This document shows positions 8,509-22,200 of a DNA stretch of 64,000 nt, piece by piece. The notes under the pieces were generated by a model. The model was not told where the DNA came from, made no database searches, and was given only the letters and a program-made list of their open reading frames with translations. The stretch comes from Heliocidaris tuberculata (lineage: Eukaryota; Echinodermata; Echinoidea; Camarodonta; Echinometridae). The position numbers and the translations under genes were made by a program. Location: contig CM046845.1 of assembly GCA_025618425.1 (NCBI GenBank), forward strand, positions 32,299,899 to 32,363,898, in the 5' to 3' direction. Position 1 is the stretch's first letter; each line of letters opens with the position of its first letter.

Positions 8509-8602
8509 GCACCCCCCCCCCCCCCTTCCCGGCCCCCCGAAAAAAAACCCCAAATGTTTTGGGGGGTTTTTCGGGGGGCCGGGGGCCGGGAAGGGAGGGG
8601 GG
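8509..8602. repeat. Extremely GC-rich perfect-stem hairpin
   Basis: A run of ~14 C, then TTCCCGGCCCCCCGAAAAA and CCCC, is mirrored after a short centre (around 8560) by GGGG, TTTTTCGGGGGGCCGGG and GGAAGGGAGGGG. The arms are ~40 bases with few mismatches. It has no coding meaning. From 8603 to 8975 I see only AT-rich intron. Confidence 0.85.
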
Positions 8603-8975
8603 CTGTGGTGTTTGTCTGCCGGTAAGCGGATGGAGGCCTAACGTAGCTAACGTTAGGTGTAGGACAACAGGGCAAAGGTTCGTAAGGGCAATGCATAATA
8701 TTGAATGGCAAATATTTTAAGCCAAGCAGATTATAATCTACTTATAATCTATAATTTATATAGTCCATAAAGAACCTCGCATATGTGTGAGTGAATGGGG
8801 TCCTGCTTTTTGGACATCTATATTCAGATCTGCTGTGCTTGTTACATGATTTGTTTAGAACAGTTGGTTTGATTGCGATCTGAGTGCATGCTAGATCTAA
8901 ATAAAGTTTAAGTATTTAGAAGTCTCGTTCAAGTTCAACCAAGATTCCAAGAACATTTTTGTAATTATTTTTCAG

Positions 8976-11900
8976 CTTGTTACCCTAAATCTGGGAAATA
9001 ACTGCATAGAGGAGATACCTGATGAACTCAGCTCATTACATTCCTTAGAAGTTCTTCATTTATTCAACAACAAAATACAGAATATTGAGTCGAAGATTTT
9101 AGGTAAGTGGAAGATGTAACTTGAGATTACCTATGTAGTTATTAATTTGTTGTGTTTTTTTTTGTTTGTTTTTTTCATTTTACAAATTATCGCAAACAAA
9201 TGGTTTTGATCAAAGCATTTCTTTAGAATGGTTGTGCTTTAAGTTTTATTTGATATCATTTCATTGGATTAAACTTATCACAAGCCAGTTATGCATCAAA
9301 GTTGAATTGAGTCTAGTCTTAATTCTAATTTATAAGTAAAATATATTTTGTTACTTTTTTTGCTTTTCGGCAGAAAGATGGTACATACATTTTAAAGTGT
9401 CGACTGTGACTGCAAATACATTAACACATGCTTTTATACTTTTGCTTCACTCCTTTGTGTTTTGCATTCTAGGAAGCTTAAGACACCTTAAACTATTAAA
9501 CTTAAACAACAACCAAATCAAATCTCTTCCTGTGTCCATGAACAAGTAAGTATTAAAACATTGACAACTCTTTTGTTATTAATTTCTTTCCTTGCTCTGG
9601 GCCCCATTTCATAAAACAGTTATCAATAACAAGTAACAATAATTGTTATAAGCTACTGAAATCCTTGAATTTGATTGGCTGAGAGCGAATTTGTCATAGA
9701 GATGAGGTAGTTGTTATTGATAGCAAGTTTTATGAAACAGGGCCCTGATGTTGACTAGTTTCCATTCAGTTCTATTTTCAAATGATCCTGCCGCAATATC
9801 CAATTACCTTTTATTATTTATTTTATCTACCTGACTTGAAAACTGCCCTTTCATGGTCTCTCTTTCTTCATTTAACAGCACTGCATTATTTGAAATAGAG
9901 TAGATAAACCTTCCACTTTCATACAGCATTATTTCTCATCACATCTGTGAATAGGATATATTGTGAAAATATTTTTGAGACAGCTATGCCTGTCACATAT
10001 TATTTCAGAGTGAAATATTAGTACATTTTAGCAGAATTTTTTGCTGTAAGAAATGCAGCATGCAAGTTTTTACAGATATTTCATGGTTAGTTTACATCCA
10101 AGACTGCTCTATCACATTTCTTTTAGAAATAAGGGTTCCATGCAATCTAAGAATGGAACCGTGAAGTCTTTGATACTTATGCCTTGTTCCAACTGAATTG
10201 AATTGAATTGAATTGATTAATCTGTCATAGTAATAGACAGGGGCGGCGCTACAGGGGGGGCAGGGGGGGCGACCGCCCCCCCCCCCCCCTATGATTTTTC
10301 AAGTAGTGAAAAAAGAAAAAAAAAAGAAGAAAAAAGAAGAAAAGGAGGAAGAAAAAGGAAGAAAGAAGAAAAAGGAGTATTAAAAAGAGAGGTCTTAAAC
10401 ATATAACTCTATATTACCCCTGTTATTCAATGGAGAAAAAAATATGACGTCATCTTTAGGTCGTCTTGCCCCTCCTATCAAAATACCCTGGCGCCGCCCC
10501 TGGTAATAGATGTTTTTGAGCAGTGACACTCAATTCCTGAACAGGATTATGTGTACCTGCACTGACTTGAAAAACTTTCATTCATATCTACTGTCTGTGA
10601 TCTTCGGAAGGTATTGTACAAGTTTTGCATTGGACTGTGCAGTTAGTACATTACAGCAAATGTCACCTAGAAGGTCAATGATACATTGGCCATGTGGTAA
10701 TAAAGGGATTAATTTTCTGTTTTTAAGTTATAATTTCATTCTGTTTTTGGTATTTGTTCCCATTTGGGATTAATTATGTAATATTCTTTCAACATTATTT
10801 CTCATCTTTCTGTAAAAGAGTCATTGAATTGTTGTATGCTCTGTGAATAAATCAAATGAATTGAACTCATTCTTTACAGGTTAATCAACCTTGAATACCT
10901 GAGTGTAGATGGAAACCAGCTGACTACCCTCCCTGGTGAGATCTGTGCTTTAAGTCACATGGTTGAGATTCATGCTGCTAATAACCAGCTGACCTCACTA
11001 CCCATGGAGTTAGGATTCCTGGTCAAACTCAAGAAGTTCCATGTCCAGCAGAACCGTATTAAGGAGCTACCAGAAGGCATGGGAAAGCTTAGAAATCTGG
11101 AGGTCATCGATGTTGCAGCCAATGAATTACGCATCTTCCCAACTGAGGTGGGTATTAATGAAATTGATTATCGTATTTAAAAAGAACTTGTAACCTGTCG
11201 TGAAGAAGTTGATTGCAATAAAATGCAAGTTTATATACAACTTTTGCACTATAAAGCAGTCATGAGCTACTTTTGACTTGACCGTATATGAAACCTCAGT
11301 CTCTAGTGGCTAATGTGAACAGATTGTACAAGTTAATTTGATTGCATAGTTGCAGTGGTTGTGGTAAAAAAATTTTTTGCTATGCTGTCCTTCATTTATC
11401 AGATATTTTTTGCCAAATAATTATATAATTACATGTGTTTGAATCTTTATTGTGATTTCAAAATATGGATTTATATTTAAATTAGATCTGAGAATGGTAT
11501 ATCACTTGATTCATTGACCTATTTTATTTTCACTTTTATTCATTTTAGTTGCACAAACTGCCTCTAAAGGAGCTTTACTGTGAAGAGAATCCCCTTCTTG
11601 ACAAGATTCCTGTTCAGTCTATCCAAGAAGATGAGGTTCTCACACTCAAGGTATCAAAGCTATGCCAAAACTTCCATTTTGATATATTTCATTTCATTTC
11701 CATTAACACAAAGAGCAAAGCAATAACAAAGAATGCTTGCTTATTTGCTGTAGAAAGTGAATTTTTCTCCTTGTGTTGTATAATGGACATTGGCAGTTGA
11801 AGCCTGTATTTTTCTTATGATTGCAGAATACAAACATTGTAGTATCAAACAGATGGTGTAAAAGATTTTAGTATGTTACATCAGGTATATTTAAGAACTA

Positions 11901-14900
11901 ACAACATTTTCAATTTCCACTTTCTAAAGTATGGTAGCCATAGGTATTCTTAATATCATTCAGAACCTGTATGATTAGCGCTTATGTTAAAATTATTGAA
12001 CAAAATTAATTAATTGAATTTAATTGCTTTATTGTACTATCATATTGTTTTTTAGGAAATAACAGCGAGGTACGTCATGAAGCAACTGAAGGACAGGTAA
12101 GTAAATCAAACAGGAAATATTAAATGGTTATGTTTGATCAGTGGAGTCTTCTACTTTCCATTGGTAACTTGGGCAGGTTTCAATATTACTATCAAAGTAC
12201 AAGGAGACAATATATCTGTTGGAATATTTCTTCAATGCCAAAGTTTAATTTCATGAATCGTTACTCTAGACATGGACAAATATGTTTGTGTCCATGTGGA
12301 ATATAATTTTTATTTTTTTAATTTTTTTTTTAAAGATTGGAAGATGCAATCACTAAAAAAAGTAAAATCATGTATTCTATTTACAGTATATGTGATAATT
12401 ATGACAATATCATTGAACTTAATATTTTTTCCAGTTCATGGTTGATGTTCTCATATTGACATGAATTATTCATGATGTCATTACAATTTATTTTAATTAT
12501 TCTTTTATAGTAATATCACCATCTAAATGTCAATTTAAGTGGGATTAAATGTGCTACTGACCAAAGCATGATGATGCTAACCAGTAACATTATTTTTTGC
12601 ATGCTGAAACCTAAAGGCGTAGATTGGTGAAGGTCGGTGGCCAGTTATTTTATGAAGAAAATCCAGCGTAAGTTTGTGCACTAATGCGCTTCATTGCTGG
12701 CGTAATCAAGTTTGCAGTGAATAGTAGATAGGCCTGAGTAGGTTTTAATACACAAACATCTCTTGGTACTCTTGGGATCATTATTAAGAATTTAGATATC
12801 AGAATTTTGTACCATTTAAAAAGTATTTCTATATCAAAGTTGGAATGAGAAATAGTGTAGAGTCAGATCTGTCTAAAAACTACCATTGCATGCAAGCAGA
12901 CTTATATAAACAGTTTTCCTTTCGGAATTGGTTTATGACATATATAAACCAATCATGATGAAAGTATTTTTTTAAAAACAAACATCAAATCAAATTTGAG
13001 GATACATGGAGAAGTATGAATAGTACTATGAATCCACAAAAGTTTGTTTTGGAGCAACTTTTAGAATTTCTTTTCATTGTGGGCTGCACTTAAAATGTAG
13101 TGTCATGGTTGATCGGAAAATATGTTAATGAAAGTATGTTAACAATTTGACCTGTTGTCCAGTTCCTCTGATAAAATCTGAAAATGTATAAAACAAAAGA
13201 GAACATAAACAAGGGAACACTGTTTACCAGTATAAATATTTTTGTCTAGCTGGAATCATGAATTTGTGAATCACATACTTCCAGTTATTTTATGGTATCC
13301 TGTGGTTGTTGCAAGATTGAGAATGAAAAAAAAATTGATTGTGGATTTCTTAAAGAAATATTCATCAAAGAAGTATGAAGAAAGATGTATATCTTACCAA
13401 AATCTGTGATCAATGTTGACCAAGACAGTACAATATCTTAGTTTAGAATAAATGGACTATCCACATGCTACCTACGGGAGTCACTATTTTTAGGTTTTGC
13501 TATCATTACCTTCCAAGGAATATCTTTCACTTTTTCATCTCCGGAGTACCAAATCAAATGCACAAATAAGTGATATTGATCTGATTTATTTCACTAAGTC
13601 TGCTTTCACCTTTTACTCTTTAACTTGCATACATTTATTCTCTTGTCTATGAATCTGTATAATCTAAGAATACATCAATCTCTTTATCTTTTGTGATGAT
13701 GAAGAGGTAGTAGCAGAGAAGTCTTACTATATCATTTTAAAAAGTGTCATAGGTCACACAATTCTTGTAACAATTGTTTTTGAGACTTCTGTTAAAGTCT
13801 GTTACAACCTATATGATTTTAGTAGGAAACAAATTTATAATATTCTGTAATGCCCTTGCCTTGTCCCTCTTGATGGTATCATATAAATTAATCTTTGTGT
13901 TCATCAATAATTGTAGAACTGAAGTCTCATGGTTAATATCATTTACATGACACTATTTTGAGAATGATGAAACATATTTAATAGTATCTTTAGAAGTTGT
14001 AGTTATCCTAAACATGTATAATGAACTAATCAATAACACAAAATTAATTTATGTAGTGAAAACCATTAATTTAATCATTCATAACTTATTCACTTAACAT
14101 TTCATGTATTAAGATTTGTGATGTACTAGATAAACCATTAACAGTTTAATATTAATTCATCTCTAAACCATAATCATATAAGAGTTATACTTAATCCACT
14201 TGTGTGAACTTATTTTTCTCTAACTAGTTTCAGAAATACAATGATGATTATATGTAATGAGCATGTAGTATTGAAAATTGTATGTGGACATTATGTTACC
14301 TTGATTGATATTGTATATCTATTTCAAAGGTTTTATCATATATTTGTAAAGATAACTTATTCTCATATCTATAATCTTGTAGATTTATTAGTTTTGTTGT
14401 ACAGAGCATGATATTATCTCACTTTGGTGAGGTGAAGTGTTTCACCAAAGCAGCATTGGTCTGGCTGTAACATTTTCCAAACAAATTAGCTCACAATGAA
14501 CAACATGACATGAATATCTTGCTTTCATGTCTTCAAATAATGGGAAATTGTTTAATTTGGGTTCCTTGGTGCAGGTTCGTTTGCCTCTTAAAGGTGTCTG
14601 TAAACAATTAATGCCTTTAATCAGCAGAGTTTATGTCAAATGATTAGTTATCAACAATTTTAGATGAAATAAGGGATAATCATAAAGTGTATATTAATAG
14701 TATTCCTACAAAGAATATGGCTTTGGGTTAATTAATAAGAGTTACAGTGTATACTGGACTGGATATAGATCTGTTGGGTTTTTCTTCCTCATTCTTATAT
14801 ACCCTCTATTCCTGTCTGCATCATTCAGCCTCTCTGAATTTCTTTTGAAATATTTACATATTTTACCAGAATTCCTTGAAATTGTGATACAGGGTATATT

Positions 14901-16601
14901 CAAGGTTATTTTATCCATTAGATTCAAAATTCTATTTCAGAAGAGCTTATTTTGGATAATTTTCACAGTAAAATAAACAAGTCCCACATATCTTGTATAT
15001 GCACATTATCTTTTCAGAAAAATAATTGATCTTTTTTTAGTTTAGTTTTTAGTTTTCATGTAAGTGGTAGATTTACCAAATTGTTTCTAATAACTAGACA
15101 GACGATCTGACTAAGTAAGACCTTTTTGTTCTGCTCCCAAATTTTCTGTTTCTTCTCCAGCTTCACCCATCTTCTCTTTATTTATATTTTTTCATAAAAG
15201 TTTTTTTTATGAAAAGTTTTTTTTGAGTTGGATATTGAATTCTTTTTTTTTTTTGTAAGAAGATTAAGAAGAAATTATAATGAACAACATATCTTCACAT
15301 GATACATAGAAATTTTAGCAAAGTTGGGGTAATAGGGCCCTTAGGGAGAACAGTATATTATTCTGATGAGGCTACCCTGGGTAAACAAGACATATTATTA
15401 TTATTATTTTCATTGATAGAATAACAATTCTGATTCAATATTTCCAGGTGGTCTTATCTCCGTCGAGCCATTAGACACTACCCCAATGTCCGTGACATGC
15501 TTGCCCAAGCTAGTAAGTGTGCCCTCTGTGGTGAATCCTTCCTCAATACTTGGCTGGAGTGTGTGTGCTTCGTAGACGGCCATAAGGTACAGTATTTTTG
15601 TCTCTCGTGTGGATTTGATAATGCAATATTGAGTGGATATTGAATTCTTTTTCCACAAGTGATTTGGATCCAATCGCCAAATATCAAGGAACTCCATTTT
15701 GAAAGTGAAACAGTTCTTTTGTTGTTGAAAGAGTAAAAGTTAGCTTTTATGTTAAAAGAAAACCAAGAGTCTACATACATATAATGATGTCATTTTTGTT
15801 TGCATTATTCATCTTTCAGTATCATCCTTTCCACCTCTGACTGCTCTCTTCCTGTACAGCAAAATTCACAAGTGTACAGAAACATTGAAATACATGTACA
15901 GTTAATTACCTGATGTAACGATAATCGATATTGGCACCACAGCAATTGAAATCATATGCCATGGAGATGGCAACCTCTATATGAAGGTCACTTGCATGCC
16001 TGAAAGAAAAAAAAAATTAAATTAAAGTGTACCAATCACCTGAAAAAATAATTTTGTGTACAGCTAGAAAGTATAAAATCAACCTCAAAGAACTTTGTCT
16101 GGTATTCTGTAGGTCAACAGTTAATGAGTATGAAGGAAATAAAGGATAACATGGAAATGCTCGCGCGGAACCGAACTCCGAGTTTGGTTCCGCGCGAGCC
16201 TTTATCTTGGCGAGCGCGTACGGGTGCGTCTAGTAGTCTACTCACGAGTCGCTTTTATACTTATAGAGAGTGTAATTAAAGTTGCAATAGCTCTTTATAG
16301 AATTAATATTTGAAGCCCATATTTTGAATATAGTATAAAGACATGAAACCTCTAACATACAGAGCAAAATTATTTTTTGGTGATTGGTACCCTTTAAGTA
16401 ATAAGTTCTCATGTACCACCAAGACAATCTGGGATTGATATACTCATTATGCTGTAATCTTGTTGCTTTTTCTTCTACGTCGACCTATAGGATTTGAAGT
16501 TGGGCAACTCCCCTGGGAAGATCCCTATTCGAGCTCTGCTCTGTTCTTACAAGTGCTTCAACCAACCTGGACATGGGTTCTATGGTGTAGCATTCCCTTA
16601 A
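8976..16601 (+). CDS. LRRC69: Leucine-rich repeat protein, LRRC69 orthologue (3' part, seven exons)
   Basis: Seven coding exons join in phase with canonical AG/GT borders: 8976-9102, 9473-9545, 10880-11147, 11549-11650, 12056-12096, 15448-15586 and 16491-16601 (stop TAA). They encode 286 residues. The first ~180 are leucine-rich repeats of the LxxLxLxxNxL type (LVTLNLGNN, LLNLNNNQI, LEYLSVDGNQL, LEVIDVAANEL). Then come LKELYCEENPL and EITARYVMKQL, and a Cys-bearing tail with CALCGESF, CVCF and CSYKCF. This order, length and tail match vertebrate LRRC69, whose function is poorly known. The repeats suggest a protein-binding scaffold. About 60 N-terminal residues are missing and should lie left of the window, since exon 8976 begins at a phase-0 acceptor. 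Introns hold MITEs, and the retroelement occupies the upstream intron. Confidence 0.88.
9599..9745. mobile_element. MITE with GGGCCC-ended terminal inverted repeats
   Basis: Begins GGGCCCCATTTCATAAAAC and ends with the near-perfect inverse GTTTTATGAAACAGGGCCC, 147 bp, in an LRRC69 intron. A related but right-truncated copy lies at ~37108-37205. The interior has no ORF. Positions 9746-10229 show only AT-rich intron ending in a short (AATTG)n run at 10194-10217. Confidence 0.8.
10238..10502. mobile_element. hAT-like MITE with 8-bp target-site duplication
   Basis: Termini are CAGGGGCGGCGC and its inverse GCGCCGCCCCTG. The element is flanked on both sides by an exact 8-bp duplication, GTAATAGA (10230-10237 and 10503-10510). 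The 265-bp length, 8-bp duplication and CAGGGG ends fit non-autonomous hAT elements. The interior is purine-rich with no ORF. Confidence 0.88.
12097..15447. other. LRRC69 intron 5 (of those in view), no gene seen
   Basis: A 3.35-kb AT-rich intron between two coding exons that join in phase. I see no further exon, structured RNA or transposon termini. There are a few poly-T runs near 15180-15260. Confidence 0.7.
16159..16199. repeat. 41-bp near-perfect GC-rich palindrome
   Basis: GCTCGCGCGGAACCGAACTC is followed, after one base, by its reverse complement with a single mismatch. It stands out in an AT-rich LRRC69 intron (15587-16490). It may be the two ends of a MITE that lost its interior, or a cruciform-forming site. 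No target duplication is visible. Confidence 0.8.
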
Positions 16602-18560
16602 AGACAATTACAACACAGGACATTTTGAAAAGGTATATCACCGATAGTGTGACGAGAGATATAGCTTGGGAGACTTCAAGTTGAATGATGCAGGATGCAT
16701 TAGATCAATACGTTTCTCCTGCCTATTCCTGCTGTAATACTAGAATACATGAAGTATCCGAGTCTGCATAACATGATTGGACTTGGTTGGTCGGACATTA
16801 TATGAAGTAAATGTACTGTGGTATTATTTCTTCATGTGTGTCTTTTCCAAAATGGATCATGTCCAACGACTCTAGAGACCTATTGCAACCTACAGGCGAC
16901 TTGAATAGTGATTGCTGGTGGACAGCTTCCACTTTTATACCATGGATTCTACTGTTGGGTATCAGTTCATGTTTAGTGTAACAATACCTTTCTAAACTAC
17001 ATGTATGCAACTTGAAATGGCTTCCAATTACATTCCTTCTATACTATGCAAAAAAAGAGGAAGAAGAACTGAAAATTTCAGGAAAGCAAATTTATATATC
17101 TGTTAATCTTAGTTCAGCAGCTTAATAGTGACGAGTAATACTGATGGATTTTTGCACCTCATATCGTGATGGTGGTATATGTGAGGTATGAAATTAAAAT
17201 ATGATTTTGATATATTTATGACATTGACTTTGAAAGGGATAAGAGACTGTATTGCCAGAGTGTGGTCAAGTATTATAGTATTAGTTGTGATATCAGAGAG
17301 CAAGACTGTCATACAACCATTAAAGTATGGCTAACATGTGCACACAAATTAATTACAAAATCTCTTTAGTTTGCTTCCAAATTGTTTTATTTACAAATTT
17401 AACAAAATAACTTCAGGTCATTGTTGAGAATTCACACAATTTCCACAGAATAAGAACCATTAGTTTCTAATCGTGCAACCTGCTTTCAGAGCAATGTTCT
17501 TTATCAAGACGACTAAAAAAAAGTTTGACAGAAATAAATGACTATTCCATTTCTCTGATGTGCAAACTAATTCCTACTTGCTTCTATTTCGTACACTTCC
17601 TGCAATTTAATCCCAAGTACTGCTGTGTAAGCTGACATATATACAACTAGCTAGCAGCATTGCTTGCTTGCTTGCTTGCTTGCTTCCCTAATATTGACCA
17701 AAAAGTTATTAGAAGGGAGGTATATGATCATTAGATTCCCTTAAAATGCACTATAGAATAACCAATTTTAGAATAACCAGTAAAAATTGACTTGAATTTG
17801 TACCTGTGAGTTGACTGTTCAGCATGGGACTGGACATGTATGATCTAAAAGCAGCACATTTTATAGTAATTCATTCAATTTACTAGTCAGAACACCTTTA
17901 CCATAGCAACAAGTATTTTGTAAGATTCACAAGTTCATATGCATTTTTTAATGATTTCCAACAGATGTCATAGGATAATGATAAATAGAGCGCTTACTTT
18001 ACAGAGCTAAATATTTTCAGATGATTGTGTCGTCTATGTCCTCTGTGCCGAGTATTATTTTTGTAGCAACACATAATACAAAGACTATGCAATTTCAATC
18101 ATCTTGAGTTTTTCATACCATCCAGTATTCATCTAATTAAATGCTTTTTCACCTGCGCCATTGTAAACCACGGCGTTTTTTTTTCTTTTAACGTGTATTA
18201 AAATGAATGGCAAGTTGGGATGAAAAAAGGTAGCTGCACGACAAAGGCCCCTCGCGTACTCACTCATCTGTGTGTTAGAAGATATACAAATGTGAAGTGC
18301 AGTACACTTAAAACATATCCTACGGTTTACTGAAGCATATGTGAACAAGTCTTAAAGGTATTCATGAATTCCATCCTTTGACTTTTTTTTAAATGTGTAA
18401 TTTAACTATATAAGGTAAATTATAACAAACTTACATTTTCCATGTGGAGCAAAATGAACATTTGATTTGTATATAATACCATATTTATGCAATATTGTAA
18501 AGTACTAAGCTTCTATTGTGATAAGTTATCAAATAAAGAAAAATCGAACGTATTCATGTA
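16602..18560 (+). other. Probable LRRC69 3' untranslated region
   Basis: No exon-like ORF follows the LRRC69 stop. A GCTT microsatellite lies at 17664-17687. An AATAAA signal at 18532-18537 is a plausible polyadenylation site. Where transcription really ends is not decidable from sequence. Confidence 0.35.
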
Positions 18561-18699
18561 CATAAATTATCATGTAATAATGACCTTGGTATTTGATTTG
18601 TTTTTCCGGCTGCTCAACATTGCCCTGTTGCCAATTTGAGGCATTCTGTTTGACATCTATAGAATGAATTCTAAAAAAATTTGTCTTAGTGGGATTACA

Positions 18700-18910
18700 T
18701 ATTCACAGATCACCCTAGGGATGACTACGGTATTTCCGCGGTCAATCGGGAACATCGTCCTTTCATCTGTGAAGATCTGGCTACCTTTGGATATCCCTGG
18801 CAATCCGGCGAACTCTACGAAGTGTTGATGAAAGGACAGATGTTCCTGGATTGACCGTGGTAATACTGTAAACCCCTCATGAGTGGTCATCCGTAGTCAC
18901 CCGTATAGGA
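18700..18910. mobile_element. Foldback element between the convergent LRRC69 and FEN1 ends
   Basis: Left arm GGGATGACTACGG...GTCAATCGGGAACATCG...CTTTCATC is repeated inverted in the right arm (GATGAAAGGACAG...GTTCCTGGATTGACC...CCGTAGTCACCC), with ~55 alignable bases per arm. No target duplication could be fixed. Confidence 0.6.
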
Positions 18911-18991
18911 ATATGTGAGTGGGACTTTATATATAGGAACATAAAACCCTCTTCACAAGACATAGCTTTTGGTGTAGGGATACTAGTTGGT

Positions 18992-18997
18992 TTTATT
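18992..18997 (-). terminator. Candidate FEN1 polyadenylation signal
   Basis: TTTATT on the plus strand is AATAAA on the FEN1 strand, ~240 bases after its stop codon. It is the nearest canonical signal downstream of 19234. Confidence 0.4.
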
Positions 18998-19233
18998 CAA
19001 TTAGCCTGAAATGGAGATCCATACACGTACAAGCCCCACGTGGTCTTTACATATGAAGCCTGGAAAAGCCTTTAAAAAGCCTGAAACAGAAAGTTGTTCA
19101 ATTGGTCCTGAATTCAGCCAAGGGCCTGCAAAATGGCAACCCCATTACAGTGGGTTTCTAAAGTGAGACTTGATTTTTCTAGTATACTATTGAGGCAAAT
19201 TGGGATTGGTAGAAGAGGATTACATCCAGTCTT

Positions 19234-22200
19234 CTATTTTGCTTTAAACTTTCCTCCACCTTTCTTGGCTTTCTTCTGTGCTGCTCCCTTCAGTGGCTCC
19301 GGCTGTACAAGAGAGAGAAAGAGACAGAGAGTGAGGAAGATAGAGAGACAAGGGAGAAAGAGAAAGGTTGAGAGAAGTCTGAGTCAAAGTAGTAATAAAG
19401 CCTTTTTCACAATATGTCTGAAATAAGTTTATTTTTTCAAGTCTACAATAGTGTGAAAATGATGAAATAAAAACTCATTTGCACAGCATACAATGCATAA
19501 TTACAATATGGTAATCCTTTCTCTTCAAAAATTGCTTTTCCAATGAAAAATAATGATAAAATAGTGTATAGCTTATGGGTAATTTGATGCCTGAGAGAGG
19601 TAAAGAGATCAGATACTAATATATTTTAAAAAGAGATACAGAAAGAAATAATTATGGTGTGTGCATACATACCTTTCTCTTGCCGGCTGGTGAGGCGGAA
19701 GGCTTGAGAGTAAAAAAGGAGTCCAGTCTTCCTTGGGTTGCTCCTGTACGTGCTTTCACAAGTTTCTTACATCCATTCCTCATCCTGTCCTCACTATATC
19801 AAATTAAACCAGTGAAGTAGAAAACATGATTAAAAATGAATCTTGACAATGTCAAACTTATTCTTTGCAATGCAATGAAAACTTTAACATTCAGTACAAA
19901 AACACTTGAGGGAGATGGGAAAAATGGTCTTTACAGGCATAGGGTCTTTACATGTACAGGTTTTATCAATACAAAACCCTGATCAAGGGGAACAGATGAT
20001 CTTCTTAAAGAGGTGTTTACTATAGCATGTCCAACTGCAGCACAATTATACCTTCAAAATCATTAATATTCTGCAACACAATATCGGCTTCCCATAACGT
20101 GGCTCTTTTTTCTAAATCAATATTGATGCTCAACAGTGAGGGTGCTTGCTCAATGGAGGATTTGATCCTCACTTCGAGAAAAGGAAGTAGAGTCAACTAC
20201 AATTTTATCATTTTAAAAGCCATGTGTTGATTAATTTGAAACTTCTTTGTTATTTCACATGCTGTATCTGCAAATCTTTAAGCAACTAGATATTGGCAAA
20301 ACTGGCAATGCCAAAGGACAAAATAATAAATTTTTATCATTTCATCTTTATCATAAAAACATTTAACAACCAAATAAGAATAAACATATATAAACCCAGG
20401 ACTGAGGTTTACAAATATAAGTATATAATTTCCTCAGGCAGGGTAACAGGTAGAATATGTTACATAAACTAGTAGAGGAAAAGTAAAGTTAAAATGACGA
20501 GAAACAGCTTAAGTATTTGGACCAAACACTCGTGCAAGATGTGTGTGTGGTCCCATGTACCCATTTTTGTCTGTATTGCATGTGCTCTTCAGTGGGATGG
20601 AGTCACTTTCTTATCATTTGATTCCAAAACCTCAAAGTAGACACCAGGTTCTATTTACTACATAATCAACCTTCCCAATTGCTTGGAGAAAGTTTCTTTC
20701 ACAATGAAATTCCATGACCGGAACTCAACTTTATCATTAAAGTACTTACTTGAAACCTTTGTCGTTGCACATGAATTCAATCAAAGCTTCTTCTTCAGGT
20801 GCCGTCCATTTGATCTGTACCGTTAAACAGACAAGTTAATATCATTGATAGTAGTTGGGTTTTCTCATCCACTATTTCATAGTGAAGGTTTTTTAATTCA
20901 ACAAATCTTTCCATGCATTTCTATATTAGTACAACACAATGAAGCTGACGAACAAATAGGCAATTCCTCCAACATTCCAAACATATCAAAGAAAGAATCA
21001 CTCCTAAACTCCTACAAAGCCCTTAGGTTTTCAAGCAACTTTCTTAAATAAACTTGACGAGGTAAAACTTGGTGCTTTAGAACTTCGTTTCACTGTTAAA
21101 TTTGAAAAAAAATATGTTTCACAAGAACAACATTCACAACGTACTTTTGTTTCAGCCAAAGAGAAATAGCTATTTTTGTCAAAACAAATTGCAGAACATA
21201 CATTCTTCAGCAGGATTTGCTGCTCATGGCCCATAAGGGGTTAAACTTTTTGATATAACCATAACCCATTTTACTCACATCACATTCTTCACCAGGAGTG
21301 ACTTCAGGAGATAAGAAGAGTTCTCTAGCTTCCTTGAACAGCCAGTCCTCAGGAGGAGGGTATTTCTGAAAGTCAAAATTAGAAGAAGCAACTGATGAGA
21401 ATTATGAAATAGGAAATATTCTGCACAGTGATGATATAATAATAATAATATTGGATATTCATATCGCGCTCATATTCACTATGAATGGTGCTCAATGCGC
21501 TCCAATATAAACCCGGCGCTAGCTAGGCTACTGATTTCGTCGCTCACAGTATTCAAGGAATTCCTTCCTACTGGTACCCATTTAAAACCTGGGTGGAGAG
21601 AAGCAAATGTAGATTAATGTCTTGCCTAAGGACAGAAGTGGGGCGAACCCATGACCTTCCCATCTCCAATCAAGTATTTAAACCACTCAACTACGACACC
21701 TTTACACCAGGTATGAGGATTCTAGGTATCTGATTGGTCAATACTGCAGGCATAAAATTGGCTATTGAGCACTACAATTACAATTACCAGGCAATAGCAA
21801 AAAACTTTTCCTGGGCAATAGCTCACGCAAGGACACAATAAATGCTCATAATGAGCATTGGATATGCACAATAAGACATGAGCACTATACAAACTCTTTG
21901 AACTGTAAATATTGCTACCTTTGGTCATCTCAAGACAAAGTCTGCGAGCATGGCATAGCTATCAGATCACCTCAGGCAATTATTTCAACCATGCCCCTAC
22001 ACGCAGTCAATACTTGTATATTACTTCACAAATGTTCTGTAAATGAATTAGTCTTACTACTGTCATACCCCAAAGTACATATCGGAAACCAACAATTATT
22101 TATCAGTACACAGGCTCTCTTTATCCAAACTCTAAAGGGCTGGTTAGACATGACCGATAACAATAACAATAAGGAGATTATCAATTAAAGATACACCCTA

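Noticed and set aside
8196..8720. ORFs on both strands across the GC hairpin
   Set aside because: They are made from inverted repeat and poly-Pro/Gly low-complexity sequence. There is no conserved domain and they lie in intron.
21437..21705. A genuine tRNA gene
   Set aside because: The A- and B-box-like segments are present but no acceptor stem or anticodon arm folds properly, and the body is shared with a second copy, so a SINE is the better reading.
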